A stretch of 18,619 nt of DNA from SXOA01 sp051004015 (GCA_051004015.1 JBPCKT010000140.1:1-18619), one strand, 5' to 3'; numbered from the stretch's first letter, positions 7,567 to 14,052 are shown. Translations and numbers: made by a program. The notes: generated by a model from the sequence alone, not told the origin.

Positions 7567-8496
7567 ATGCCCGTCGCGACCCAGTTACCACCGGTCCCGC
7601 AAAACGTCGAACCCGCGGGGAAACACCGCTGGCCGGAATCGGAATTCTTCGTGTCCCCGCAGCATCGGCTGGTCTATTGCCCCATTCCAAAGGTGGCGTG
7701 CAGCAGCCTGAAATTGTGGTGGGCGGAGCTCACGAAGGGCGCAATTGCCCCCTTTGTGTCTAAGAGCAAAAGGGGTGAGTTGATTGTCGACCATGGCCTG
7801 CTGAACGAGCGGTTCAAGCTGCACCATCAGTCGCAACTTGGCGGGCGGCCGCTGCGGGAGGAGGGGTGGTTTCGATTCGCGTTTGTTCGCAATCCCTGGG
7901 CGCGCTTGGTTTCGGTGTTTGTCAACAAGTTTCTCGGGCTGTACGATTTGACGGGACCGGTCATCCAGGCCGTCCATCTTCGGTGGAAGAAGCAGCCATT
8001 TCAAACGGCAAAACAAGTGGTGCTGCAGGCACTGTCGCCGTTCTCGGGAGAGCGAGCCTTGCGGACGACCATTTGGCCGCTCATTCACGGGTCGAAAGCG
8101 TGGCGTGACGAGCTGACGTTCCATCACTTCATCGACTTCCTGGCCGTCCAAGGGTTGGACAACGCAGAGACGGACCTGCATTGGCGGCCCCAATATCGTT
8201 TCCTGGGGGATGTCTCTTTTCACTACATCGGCCGGTTTGAGCGCCTCGACGAAGACCTGCGGACAATCTCCGGCCTCTTGGGAATTCAGGCGACCCTGCC
8301 GGTGACCAACGCCACTAAATACGCATCGCCAAACGAGCGGACTGCCGGCTGTTTCGCCAATGTTCCCCTCGCGCAACTCCGCCGGCTTCCATCCATTCCG
8401 GATTACCGCAAGTTCTATACGCGAGAGCTTGTCAAGCAGGTGGCCTCCCTCTATCGCCGCGACGTTGAGCAATTCGGCTACGACTTTGATGTCTAG
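7567..8496 (+). CDS. sulfotransferase family 2 domain protein (PAPS-dependent)
   Basis: This 309-residue protein would transfer sulfate from PAPS to a carbohydrate or similar acceptor; the acceptor is unknown. The 5'-phosphosulfate-binding loop is CPIPKVACSSLK (38-49) and the 3'-phosphate block is FVRNPWARLVSVF (106-118). Further family features are HWRPQ (205-209), IGRFERLDED (221-230), and the C-terminal FYTRELVKQVASLYRRDVEQFGYDF. It lacks a signal peptide or membrane segment, so it is probably cytoplasmic, unlike the Golgi enzymes of the same family. It follows a truncated paralogue after 323 bases, so tandem duplication is likely. Its TAG stop overlaps the stop of the convergent hydrolase gene in the palindrome CTAG. 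AGGA lies seven bases before the ATG. Confidence 0.9.
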   Translation: MPVATQLPPVPQNVEPAGKHRWPESEFFVSPQHRLVYCPIPKVACSSLKLWWAELTKGAIAPFVSKSKRGELIVDHGLLNERFKLHHQSQLGGRPLREEGWFRFAFVRNPWARLVSVFVNKFLGLYDLTGPVIQAVHLRWKKQPFQTAKQVVLQALSPFSGERALRTTIWPLIHGSKAWRDELTFHHFIDFLAVQGLDNAETDLHWRPQYRFLGDVSFHYIGRFERLDEDLRTISGLLGIQATLPVTNATKYASPNERTAGCFANVPLAQLRRLPSIPDYRKFYTRELVKQVASLYRRDVEQFGYDFDV

Positions 8497-9632
8497 TCCT
8501 TGGCGGCCTCACGAATTAAGAGTGCCGAGAGGACCTGAGAGTAGATGCGGTGACTGAAGTCATTGGGATGATTCACGCCATTGCCGGTCAAATCCCAGTC
8601 CTGCTTGTGTTTGAGGAGCTCAGACCAAATTGAGGTCATGTCCGCTAGCGCGATGCCCGGCTCGCAGAGGCCGGACAAGGCATCGCGGTATTGCGGAAAG
8701 TGCTCCTGCTTGAGGGCGACCCAGTCCTTGTTCCCCAGCATGGTGGCGACAAGGATGATCTCCGCCTCCGGCTGGGCCTTCTTAACCGCGGCAATCATCT
8801 TCTGAATGTTCGCCTGGTAGTCCTTGGCCGGCCGCCCCGCGGAATCGTTCATGCCGAAGGCCAGGATGACCAGATCGGACTTGGAATCGATGACTTGGCC
8901 TATGTTCGCCACGCCCCAGTCGGTGTTGGTGCCGCCGACGGCGAGGTTCGTCAGCGTCACCTTTGCCCCATAAGCCGCTTCCAGGTTGAGCACCAGCAAA
9001 TCCTGATACGGCGGCTGATGCGGCGCGACTTTCGCCCAGCCGGAAGCGTTGCAGCCGGTGGAAATGCTGTCTCCCAGGAGGGCGATCCTCAGCGGCTTCC
9101 TCTGGGTGAGAATCTTGATAGACTTCGGCAACTCCTTGCCGGCAAAGGCCGGCGTTGGCCCCTTCCAGGCGGCAGGGTCATGCTCGTAGGAAATGACCGT
9201 CTGCATGTCGTGATACTCGTGCGTCGCTCCGAACAGAATCTCGCCATTGCCGTCCCGGTGCGTCAGGGCATATTTCTGACTCTTCGCCGGCCGGCGGAGA
9301 TCCTGTGGGGTCTTCCACGTAATTCTCGACCCAGCCGGCAGCAAAATCTCCTGCGAATCCGCCTTCCAGAGATAGTCCTTCCCAGCTTCGTAGACAACTT
9401 CTCCCGACGAGCTGGTCACTTTCAGAACCTTCGTCGGAGTGAACAGCAGCTTCCCCTTCGCCACCCCTTCGCCATCCTTGATGAACAGCACGCTCTCACC
9501 GTGCAGCGTTGCGGACTTCCACAACGGCTGGAGCTGCGCAACGTCGAATTGCCAACGATTTGCCGGCTCCGCTGCGGGGGCAAGTGAAGCGAGAATCAAG
9601 TAGATGAAAGCTGTCGTGACTGTGCTCTTCAT
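8493..9632 (-). CDS. secreted SGNH/GDSL hydrolase (carbohydrate esterase-like)
   Basis: This is an SGNH-type esterase of 379 residues when started at the ATG at 9632, which gives a signal peptide (MKSTVTTAFIYLILASLAPA) ending near AAEPA. The first 170 residues form an N-terminal beta-rich domain of the kind seen in two-domain carbohydrate esterases. The catalytic domain follows: block I LLGDSISTG (Ser189), block II VGGTNTDWG, block III FGMNDSAG (Asn262), and block V HPNDFSHRIYSQ (Asp358, His361). All four catalytic positions are present, so it should be active, probably removing acetyl or other acyl groups from polysaccharides outside the cytoplasm. The frame extends to an ATG at 9668, but that would place residues before the signal peptide. 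No good ribosome binding site is seen for either start. Confidence 0.9.
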   Translation of the reverse strand: MKSTVTTAFIYLILASLAPAAEPANRWQFDVAQLQPLWKSATLHGESVLFIKDGEGVAKGKLLFTPTKVLKVTSSSGEVVYEAGKDYLWKADSQEILLPAGSRITWKTPQDLRRPAKSQKYALTHRDGNGEILFGATHEYHDMQTVISYEHDPAAWKGPTPAFAGKELPKSIKILTQRKPLRIALLGDSISTGCNASGWAKVAPHQPPYQDLLVLNLEAAYGAKVTLTNLAVGGTNTDWGVANIGQVIDSKSDLVILAFGMNDSAGRPAKDYQANIQKMIAAVKKAQPEAEIILVATMLGNKDWVALKQEHFPQYRDALSGLCEPGIALADMTSIWSELLKHKQDWDLTGNGVNHPNDFSHRIYSQVLSALLIREAAKD

Positions 9633-9729
9633 GGGAAGGAGTCCAGCGGCCATGCGGATGTGATTCATGTTGCTGTCATTCTACTCGGAACGACTTTCCG
9701 TATGGCTGCGGCGCGGCGAAGCCCCTAGG

Positions 9730-9758
9730 ATGACGGGGAAGAAGCGCGACAGGATAAT
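9730..9758 (+). promoter_or_regulatory. candidate sigma70-type promoter of the 9777 gene
   Basis: ATGACG (9730-9735) and GATAAT (9753-9758) are separated by 17 bases, with four and five matches to the consensus hexamers. Transcription would start near 9765, leaving a leader of about 12 bases that begins at the AGGAG ribosome binding site (9765-9769). Confidence 0.45.
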
Positions 9759-9776
9759 CGTTGCAGGAGCCCGCCC

Positions 9777-10934
9777 ATGTCTCTCGTCCATCCAAAGTTG
9801 ATGCTGTTTGGAGTGTTCGCATCGCTCCTCGCGCTGGCGGCGGCCGCGCAGGCCTGCCCGATTTGTCCGGCTGCCGGGCTGACGTTTGCGGAAGAGTTTG
9901 ATTCGATGGACGTTGTGGTCGTCGCCCGCCTGATAGCGATTCCGGCGAAGGCCGCCAAGGGCGATTTGCCCCTGGGGAAGTTTGAGATCACCCGCGTCCT
10001 TAAGGGGGAGAAATCTGCCCGGCTGAAAGAGACCATCGAAACGCTCTACCTCGGCGAAGCCAAGGTCGGCACGTCGTTTCTCATCATGGGGGTAGACCCG
10101 CCTAACCTGCAATGGTCCACGCCGCTCCCCCTTTCCGACCGCGCTCCCGACTACCTTGCCAAGATCGTGAAACTGCCGAAAGATGGCCAGAAACGGCTGG
10201 AGTTCTTTCAGAGCTTTCTGGAAGACGAGGACGAGATGCTCGCCCGCGACGCCTACGGCGAATTCGCGAAGGCCCCGTACGCTGCCGTCCAGGCGCTCCA
10301 GGAATCCATGAGCCATGACAAACTGGTCGGCTGGATCAAGGACACGACGATCTCGCTCAACCATCGCCGGCTGTATCTGATGATGCTGGGGGTATGCGGC
10401 AGCGAGAAAGATGCCCCGCTCCTGGAAAAGTACATCAAATCGACCGACCGCAAGGAAAAACAGGGGCTCGACGCCATCATCGCTTGCTACTTGCAATTGC
10501 GGGGCGAAGCCGGCCTGCCGCTTATTGAAGATTTATTTCTGAAGGACAAGAAGAGCGACTACGCCGATACTTATGCGGCCATCATGGCCCTGCGGTTCCA
10601 GCTTTCCGACGGCAAGGCCGTGCCGAAACAGGGTGTGCTCGCGGCCCTGCATCACATGCTCGAGCGCCCGGACTTGGCGGATCTCATCATCCCCGACTTG
10701 GCCCGCTGGGAAGATTGGGGACAAGCGGACAAGCTTTTCGCTCTCTACAAAAACTCCGATGAGAAATCGACCTGGGTCCGGGTCCCCGTCGTCGCGTACC
10801 TGCGTGTCTGTCCGCTTCCCAAAGCCAAAGAGTTGCTGAGGGAGTGCGAGAAGATCGATCCCCAAGCGGTCAAGCGCGCCAACTCTCTCTTCTTGATCAC
10901 GCCCACTCCGGCAGTCAGCGCGGTGAAGTCGTAA
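9777..10934 (+). CDS. secreted protein of unknown function with HEAT-like helical repeats
   Basis: I do not recognise a named family for this 385-residue protein. It begins with a clear signal peptide (hydrophobic 8-24) ending at AQA before CPICPA, so the mature protein starts with Cys27 and Cys30. AQAC is a poor lipobox, so secretion by signal peptidase I is more likely than lipidation, but both are possible. Residues 35-125 look beta-rich, with a FEITRVLKGEK stretch often seen in planctomycete secreted proteins. Residues 140-370 are helical with short repeating units that resemble HEAT repeats, suggesting a protein-binding surface. AGGAG lies seven bases before the ATG. It is divergent from the SGNH hydrolase with 144 bases between the starts. 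The CPIC pair could bind metal or form a disulfide. Confidence 0.8.
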   Translation: MSLVHPKLMLFGVFASLLALAAAAQACPICPAAGLTFAEEFDSMDVVVVARLIAIPAKAAKGDLPLGKFEITRVLKGEKSARLKETIETLYLGEAKVGTSFLIMGVDPPNLQWSTPLPLSDRAPDYLAKIVKLPKDGQKRLEFFQSFLEDEDEMLARDAYGEFAKAPYAAVQALQESMSHDKLVGWIKDTTISLNHRRLYLMMLGVCGSEKDAPLLEKYIKSTDRKEKQGLDAIIACYLQLRGEAGLPLIEDLFLKDKKSDYADTYAAIMALRFQLSDGKAVPKQGVLAALHHMLERPDLADLIIPDLARWEDWGQADKLFALYKNSDEKSTWVRVPVVAYLRVCPLPKAKELLRECEKIDPQAVKRANSLFLITPTPAVSAVKS

Positions 10935-11387
10935 CCAGTCCGTGGGATCGCGCTCCAGAGACGAGTGACGATGTGGTGCGGTCATTGAGAACGAGCGCAC
11001 ACAAGCGCGCTTGCAAATTGAATTGCATCTTGCGAGAGCGTCACGCAGCGAGAGCAAACAGAAATCGCGTGAGCGCGATCCCACTTCGCTGACTCGCGTG
11101 CAAAATCGGCCGCGAATTTTTTTTGCAAAAAATTGCGCGCGGAGGCGCATTTCCTCTTGACGATTTGCGCGAAAGTCGCAAGATTAATGTCAATGCGTGG
11201 TGCAAGAACAACTTTTGCAACCGCAGGTTAATGCCAAGGAGTTCAGGCCGCGCGTGTGAGGATGGGGCGACATACGGGATGTCGCTTCGGCCCACACTCC
11301 CGAAATTCGGGAATGCGGCATAAGGAGTGGCGAATATCTTTTCAGGAGTTTGACCCCAAACTCTGTTCAGGTTTCGCCCAATCTTTT
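10935..11387. other. non-coding region with nested inverted repeats upstream of the small basic peptide gene
   Basis: No convincing gene is present. GTGGGATCGCGCTC (10942-10955) has a perfect inverted copy at 11071-11084. Within it GTGACG (10965-10970) pairs with CGTCAC (11039-11044), and CAAGCGCGCTTG (11002-11013) is a palindrome. An AT hairpin follows, with AATTTTTT beginning at 11115 and AAAAAATT at 11127-11134. TTGACG at 11157-11162 could be a -35 box, but no good -10 is seen 16-18 bases later. Near the peptide gene lie a hairpin with seven-base stems (11267-11285) and CCCGA/TCGGG around 11298-11312. Confidence 0.6.
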
Positions 11388-11393
11388 AGGAGG
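11388..11393 (+). promoter_or_regulatory. strong Shine-Dalgarno sequence of the lysine-rich peptide gene
   Basis: AGGAGG is a complete anti-Shine-Dalgarno match, seven bases before the GTG at 11401. It is the strongest ribosome binding site in the window and decides that the very short frame behind it is translated. Confidence 0.85.
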
Positions 11394-11400
11394 ACGTACT

Positions 11401-11463
11401 GTGGCCAAGAAGAAAGCAGCGAAGAAGGCTCCCAAGAAGGCCGCCAAGAAGAAGAAGAAGTAA
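11401..11463 (+). CDS. 20-residue lysine-rich basic peptide
   Basis: A GTG start follows AGGAGG by seven bases and opens a frame of 20 codons ending in TAA. The peptide begins MAKKKAAKKAPKK and ends in five lysines; 13 of 20 residues are lysine and the rest are Ala, Pro and the initiator Met. This composition resembles the lysine-alanine-proline tails of histone H1-like and bacterial HU-extension proteins, so binding to DNA, RNA or polyphosphate is a reasonable inference. It has no upstream coding partner and is followed 35 bases later by its own terminator, so it seems to be an independent gene. The long structured region before it (10935-11387) could be its leader. A pseudogene tail is less likely because the ribosome binding site is so good. 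Confidence 0.7.
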   Translation: MAKKKAAKKAPKKAAKKKKK

Positions 11464-11498
11464 CTTCTTCCGACCGCTTCGCCTAGACACAACGAGAA

Positions 11499-11545
11499 AG
11501 AGCCGCCAGGGCGAGTCATCGCCAGGGCGGCTCTAGTCTTTTCTT
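11499..11545 (+). terminator. rho-independent terminator of the lysine-rich peptide gene
   Basis: AGAGCCGCC (11499-11507) pairs perfectly with GGCGGCTCT (11526-11534), and inside it GGCGA pairs with TCGCC around a GTCA loop. The T-rich tract GTCTTTTCTT follows directly. Confidence 0.85.
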
Positions 11546-11571
11546 GAGGAAGGTAGAGTCGCCAACAAACT

Positions 11572-11671
11572 GGCGAGCGGCCAGCGCAAGCTGGCCGGTC
11601 ACGTGGATAGGGAGAGAGCAGTGCGTTGCCAGAATGCCGACTCACCGGCCAGCTTACGCAGGCCGCTCGCC
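11572..11671. repeat. inverted repeat, 28-base arms, planctomycete-style intergenic palindrome
   Basis: The left arm at 11572-11599 starts GGCGAGCGGCC and ends AAGCTGGCCGGT. The right arm at 11644-11671 is its inverted copy with two mismatches. The 44 bases between the arms do not encode anything recognisable. It lies just downstream of the terminator at 11499-11545. It could be a non-autonomous mobile palindrome, or form a hairpin in RNA. Confidence 0.7.
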
Positions 11672-12040
11672 GGTCACTGCTGGCGTCGCGGAAAACAGTC
11701 CTCTAAGTGTCCACCCCCTCCCCACCCCCACTTTCGGCCCTTTCGGCGTCATCCGGCGGGTCGTATCCACCCTCTCTCACCGCACTTCTGGCACGACTGG
11801 CCGAAGATTCTAAAGTCCTGCCTCTAGTTCATACGATGCTAACATTCGGAAGGGGTCTGTCACCCCGCGCCGAAGCATTTCGCCGTGCGACGGATTAACG
11901 CAAGTGATAGCACTCCGACCTTGGGGGGAAATGGAAGGAACCGCAGGTGGTTCATCTCAAGGGACCGCCGCGTGGGCAGGCTTAAAACGCTTGCCAATCC
12001 GGATCGACCGGCAGGATGCTGGAAAATCTGGAATCGGGAA

Positions 12041-12058
12041 GGACATGACGTCATTTCC
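12041..12058. promoter_or_regulatory. 18-base near-perfect palindrome, possible operator
   Basis: ATGACGTCAT (12045-12054) is a perfect palindrome, and extending it to GGACATGACGTCATTTCC leaves only one mismatched pair. It is about 420 bases upstream of the HTH-receiver gene. A protein-binding role is inference from symmetry only. Confidence 0.25.
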
Positions 12059-12477
12059 GCATGCGGTAGTCAACTGAGATGGGCCACGAGCGGCTCCGAC
12101 CGAGTTTGCCAGCCGCCGACCCGCCGGCGCACGCTCGCCACTTCTCCCGCCTAGTACCACGCCGAGTACGACGGTAACGATTTTGCCGGATGCCCGAGGG
12201 AAGCGGTTATACCCGCCGCTCTCTTTTGGGGAATTACGCCGATTTCCAGCAGAGCCGTGCCGATGTTGATGGTAAGGCGAGCCAGAGGGAACTGGTTCGT
12301 CCCTGCCCAAGCAAAGGATGTCGCCCCAACCCAGTGTTGTGTGCTGTCCGGCAAATCCCATTTGCCGACGCCTAGACCAGCCCGGTCAGCACCAGCATGG
12401 GGCAATCGCACCGCTACGCGGCTCCTCACCGCCGGCGGGGCACACCGAGTCAATGAGAGTGTACTGGAGAGCCTGCG

Positions 12478-13050
12478 ATGAAGGTCTTCACTACTGGACA
12501 GGTCGCTAAGATCTGTAAAGTGGCCCCACGCACGGTCAGCAAGTGGTTCGATTCGGGACGCCTAAAAGGCTACCGGATCCCCGGCTCGCAAGACCGACGA
12601 ATCCCGCGCGAGTACCTGATCAAGTTCCTCAAAGAGCATGGCATGCCACTCGGCGACCTCGAAGATGAGGCGATGGCAAAGATTCTCGTTGTGGCGCAGG
12701 ATCAGATCCTGATCGAAAATCTGAAACGCGAACTTCCCACGGAACGCAGCTTCCGGGTTGCTATCGCCGCCAGCGGCTTCGAAGCCGGCATTCAGGCGGA
12801 GAGCTTCCACCCGGACTGCATCATCGTGGATTTCTCTATCGGCAAGATCGAGTCCCTGCAGATTTGTCAAAACCTGCGGAAGAACCCCGACTTCGCCGAG
12901 ACGATTCTCATCGCGCTCTTGCCCGATGACGGAAGTCCGATCAGCTTCGATCGCTCGAGCATTAACGAAACGTTCAAGAAGCCGTTCGACGCGAAACTGC
13001 TCGCCGAACGTCTCCGCACGCTGATCGGCGCCCGCAAGGAACTGGTTTAA
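12478..13050 (+). CDS. HTH (excisionase/MerR-like) domain fused to a degenerate receiver domain
   Basis: This 190-residue protein combines an N-terminal DNA-binding domain (about 1-56) with a response-regulator receiver fold (about 66-185). The first part, FTTGQVAKICKVAPRTVSKW followed by a basic wing-like GYRIPGSQDRRIPREYL, matches excisionase/BldC-type winged HTH domains. In the receiver, ILVVAQDQ replaces the usual ILVVDDE, so two acidic-pocket positions are Ala73 and Gln74 with only Asp75 kept. Asp118 in CIIVDFS stands at the phosphorylation site and Lys168 in FKKPF is conserved, while the switch Thr/Ser appears to be Leu148. Phosphorylation is therefore doubtful and it may act constitutively or through a ligand. 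This HTH-first order is the reverse of most response regulators. GGAG lies eight bases before the ATG, and no histidine kinase gene is adjacent. Confidence 0.85.
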   Translation: MKVFTTGQVAKICKVAPRTVSKWFDSGRLKGYRIPGSQDRRIPREYLIKFLKEHGMPLGDLEDEAMAKILVVAQDQILIENLKRELPTERSFRVAIAASGFEAGIQAESFHPDCIIVDFSIGKIESLQICQNLRKNPDFAETILIALLPDDGSPISFDRSSINETFKKPFDAKLLAERLRTLIGARKELV

Positions 13051-13122
13051 GCCCGGTTTCCGGTCCGATTAGACAACGGCAGACCGCTCGCCACGGCTGT
13101 CCCAAAAACTTGATTCCACAAT

Positions 13123-13151
13123 CCGCCGCGACTAGACCCCGCGGCGGCTTT
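13123..13151 (+). terminator. probable terminator downstream of the HTH-receiver gene
   Basis: CCGCCGCG (13123-13130) pairs with CGCGGCGG (13140-13147) around a nine-base loop and is followed by CTTTC. The stem is strong but the T-tract is short. It lies about 75 bases past the stop at 13050. Confidence 0.55.
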
Positions 13152-13238
13152 CATACAATTTGAACACGGGGCGGCAGCAGGACGCAGCCGCGAGATTCGC
13201 CAAATTCCCGGTTTGGCGACCTCGGCCCCCAATCAACG

Positions 13239-13270
13239 CAGGGCAGGCTTTCGCAAGGAAGCCTGCCCTG
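13239..13270. terminator. hairpin with 12-base stem between the HTH-receiver and HEPN genes
   Basis: CAGGGCAGGCTT (13239-13250) pairs perfectly with AAGCCTGCCCTG (13259-13270) around an eight-base loop. It lies 45 bases past the stop of the minus-strand HEPN gene and about 190 bases past the plus-strand regulator, so it may end transcription from either side. A weak T-rich stretch (GTTTCTT) follows on the plus strand; none follows on the minus strand. Confidence 0.5.
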
Positions 13271-13315
13271 AGCTGTTTCTTGAGGGGAATAGCAGCGGAC
13301 TCCAGGCATTCACAA

Positions 13316-13753
13316 TCAATCAGGTCCCCGGACCTGCAACTTGAGCATGTCCCGCGCGTATTGTCGAATGCTACGGCGGACTTCGGGATCCGCGTCCCTG
13401 GTGCTGATGGCGACAATGATTTGCCGAGCGATGGCAAGATACAACTCAGCAGACTTCTTGCTCGCAAATTGTGAATCCTTGAGACGGTAGTCGGCACCAT
13501 TCCTGGCTTCACGGAACGCGTTCAGTTTACTGCCCGCGACCGCGAGTTCGCTGTCTTGGGACTGCTGGAGGCAGTACGTGACTTTCTGATGCGCGGAAGC
13601 GCCTAGCGGCAGGGTGACGTCAATCGACTCGACGAGTCCACAGGCGGCGTGGAAAGCGCTGTAATAGGCCCTGCTGATCGACGAACGCCACTCTGCTTGA
13701 CCCTTTCCTTGAGCCAGCGTTGTGGCAAGCGTGAGAAAATCATCGGGGTTCAT
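13316..13753 (-). CDS. HEPN domain protein (UPF0332-like), candidate toxin
   Basis: This 145-residue protein fits the HEPN fold of the UPF0332/PF05168 type. The signature RSSISRAYYSAFHAA occupies residues 23-37, a conserved His lies at 55, and the second signature REARNGADYRL has Arg84, Asp88 and Tyr89. Active HEPN RNases carry R-X4-6-H; here the last position of R-X4 is Tyr89, as in the RxxADY form common in UPF0332 proteins, so RNase activity is uncertain. Such proteins usually pair with a minimal nucleotidyltransferase (MNT) antitoxin; none is present here. Instead the gene is translationally coupled to a 96-residue protein, its ATG overlapping the upstream TGA as ATGA. The protein may be cytoplasmic and dimeric, like other HEPN proteins. 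A toxin role is inference from the fold and gene pairing. Confidence 0.8.
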   Translation of the reverse strand: MNPDDFLTLATTLAQGKGQAEWRSSISRAYYSAFHAACGLVESIDVTLPLGASAHQKVTYCLQQSQDSELAVAGSKLNAFREARNGADYRLKDSQFASKKSAELYLAIARQIIVAISTRDADPEVRRSIRQYARDMLKLQVRGPD

Positions 13754-14040
13754 TCGACGTTCAGTGCCAGTCGAAACTTGAGGGCCTGGTCACCGGTCTG
13801 CTGGACCACCTCTCGATGCCACTGGTCGTTCAATTGGAGGATTTCTTCGGTTGTACCCGAAGCCCGTACCTCGACTACGAAGAAGGCCTCGTCATATTCC
13901 GGGTCAACTCCCGGAACGATCGATGGCGTGCCGCCAAATAGAGCACGTGTTAGCGCAATCACACGCCCTTGAGCCGCAGCCTCCCTGGTGCCGAGGGCCA
14001 GCGTCGGCGTGGTATTTGGAAGTGGAACAATGGTTTGCAT
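13750..14040 (-). CDS. 96-residue protein of unknown function coupled to the HEPN gene, candidate antitoxin
   Basis: I do not recognise this family. The protein begins MQTIVPLPNTTP, has a short helical stretch (REAAAQGRVIALTRALFGG, 19-37), then an acidic and hydrophobic segment PEYDEAFFVVEVRA (47-60) that looks like two strands, and a final helix around 63-82. It has no GSxRxG nucleotidyltransferase signature, so it is not the usual MNT partner of HEPN proteins. The frame is open upstream to 14253, but the ATG at 14040 is preferred because a perfect TATAAT lies six bases before it and the extra 71 residues look random. The TGA stop overlaps the HEPN ATG. Production of this protein first and in step with HEPN is what an antitoxin would need, but an immunity or adaptor role is equally possible. 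Confidence 0.7.
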   Translation of the reverse strand: MQTIVPLPNTTPTLALGTREAAAQGRVIALTRALFGGTPSIVPGVDPEYDEAFFVVEVRASGTTEEILQLNDQWHREVVQQTGDQALKFRLALNVE

Positions 14041-14046
14041 CTTTCT

Positions 14047-14052
14047 ATTATA
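14047..14052 (-). promoter_or_regulatory. perfect -10 box implying a leaderless HEPN operon transcript
   Basis: On the minus strand this is TATAAT, six bases before the ATG at 14040, so transcription would be expected to start at or within a base or two of the A of ATG. The -35 region is weak (TTGGTC at 18 bases). Confidence 0.5.

Larger units (their letters stand above)
11546..12477. other. long gene-poor region before the HTH-receiver gene
   Basis: No gene can be supported in about 930 bases. It contains the inverted repeat at 11572-11671, a C-rich tract near 11707-11730, a small hairpin GGGGT/ACCCC in GGGGTCTGTCACCCC near 11857, and an 18-base near-palindrome at 12041-12058. Open frames exist on both strands (for example 12151-12453 minus, 100 codons) but none has a recognisable family or a ribosome binding site. 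The right end carries GGAG eight bases before the ATG at 12478. Confidence 0.5.

Noticed and set aside
8691..9587. 298-codon plus-strand frame
   Set aside because: Antisense to the SGNH hydrolase, which has all four catalytic blocks.
11957..12361. 134-codon minus-strand frame in the gene-poor region
   Set aside because: No ribosome binding site, no recognisable motif, and composition typical of chance frames in GC-rich DNA.
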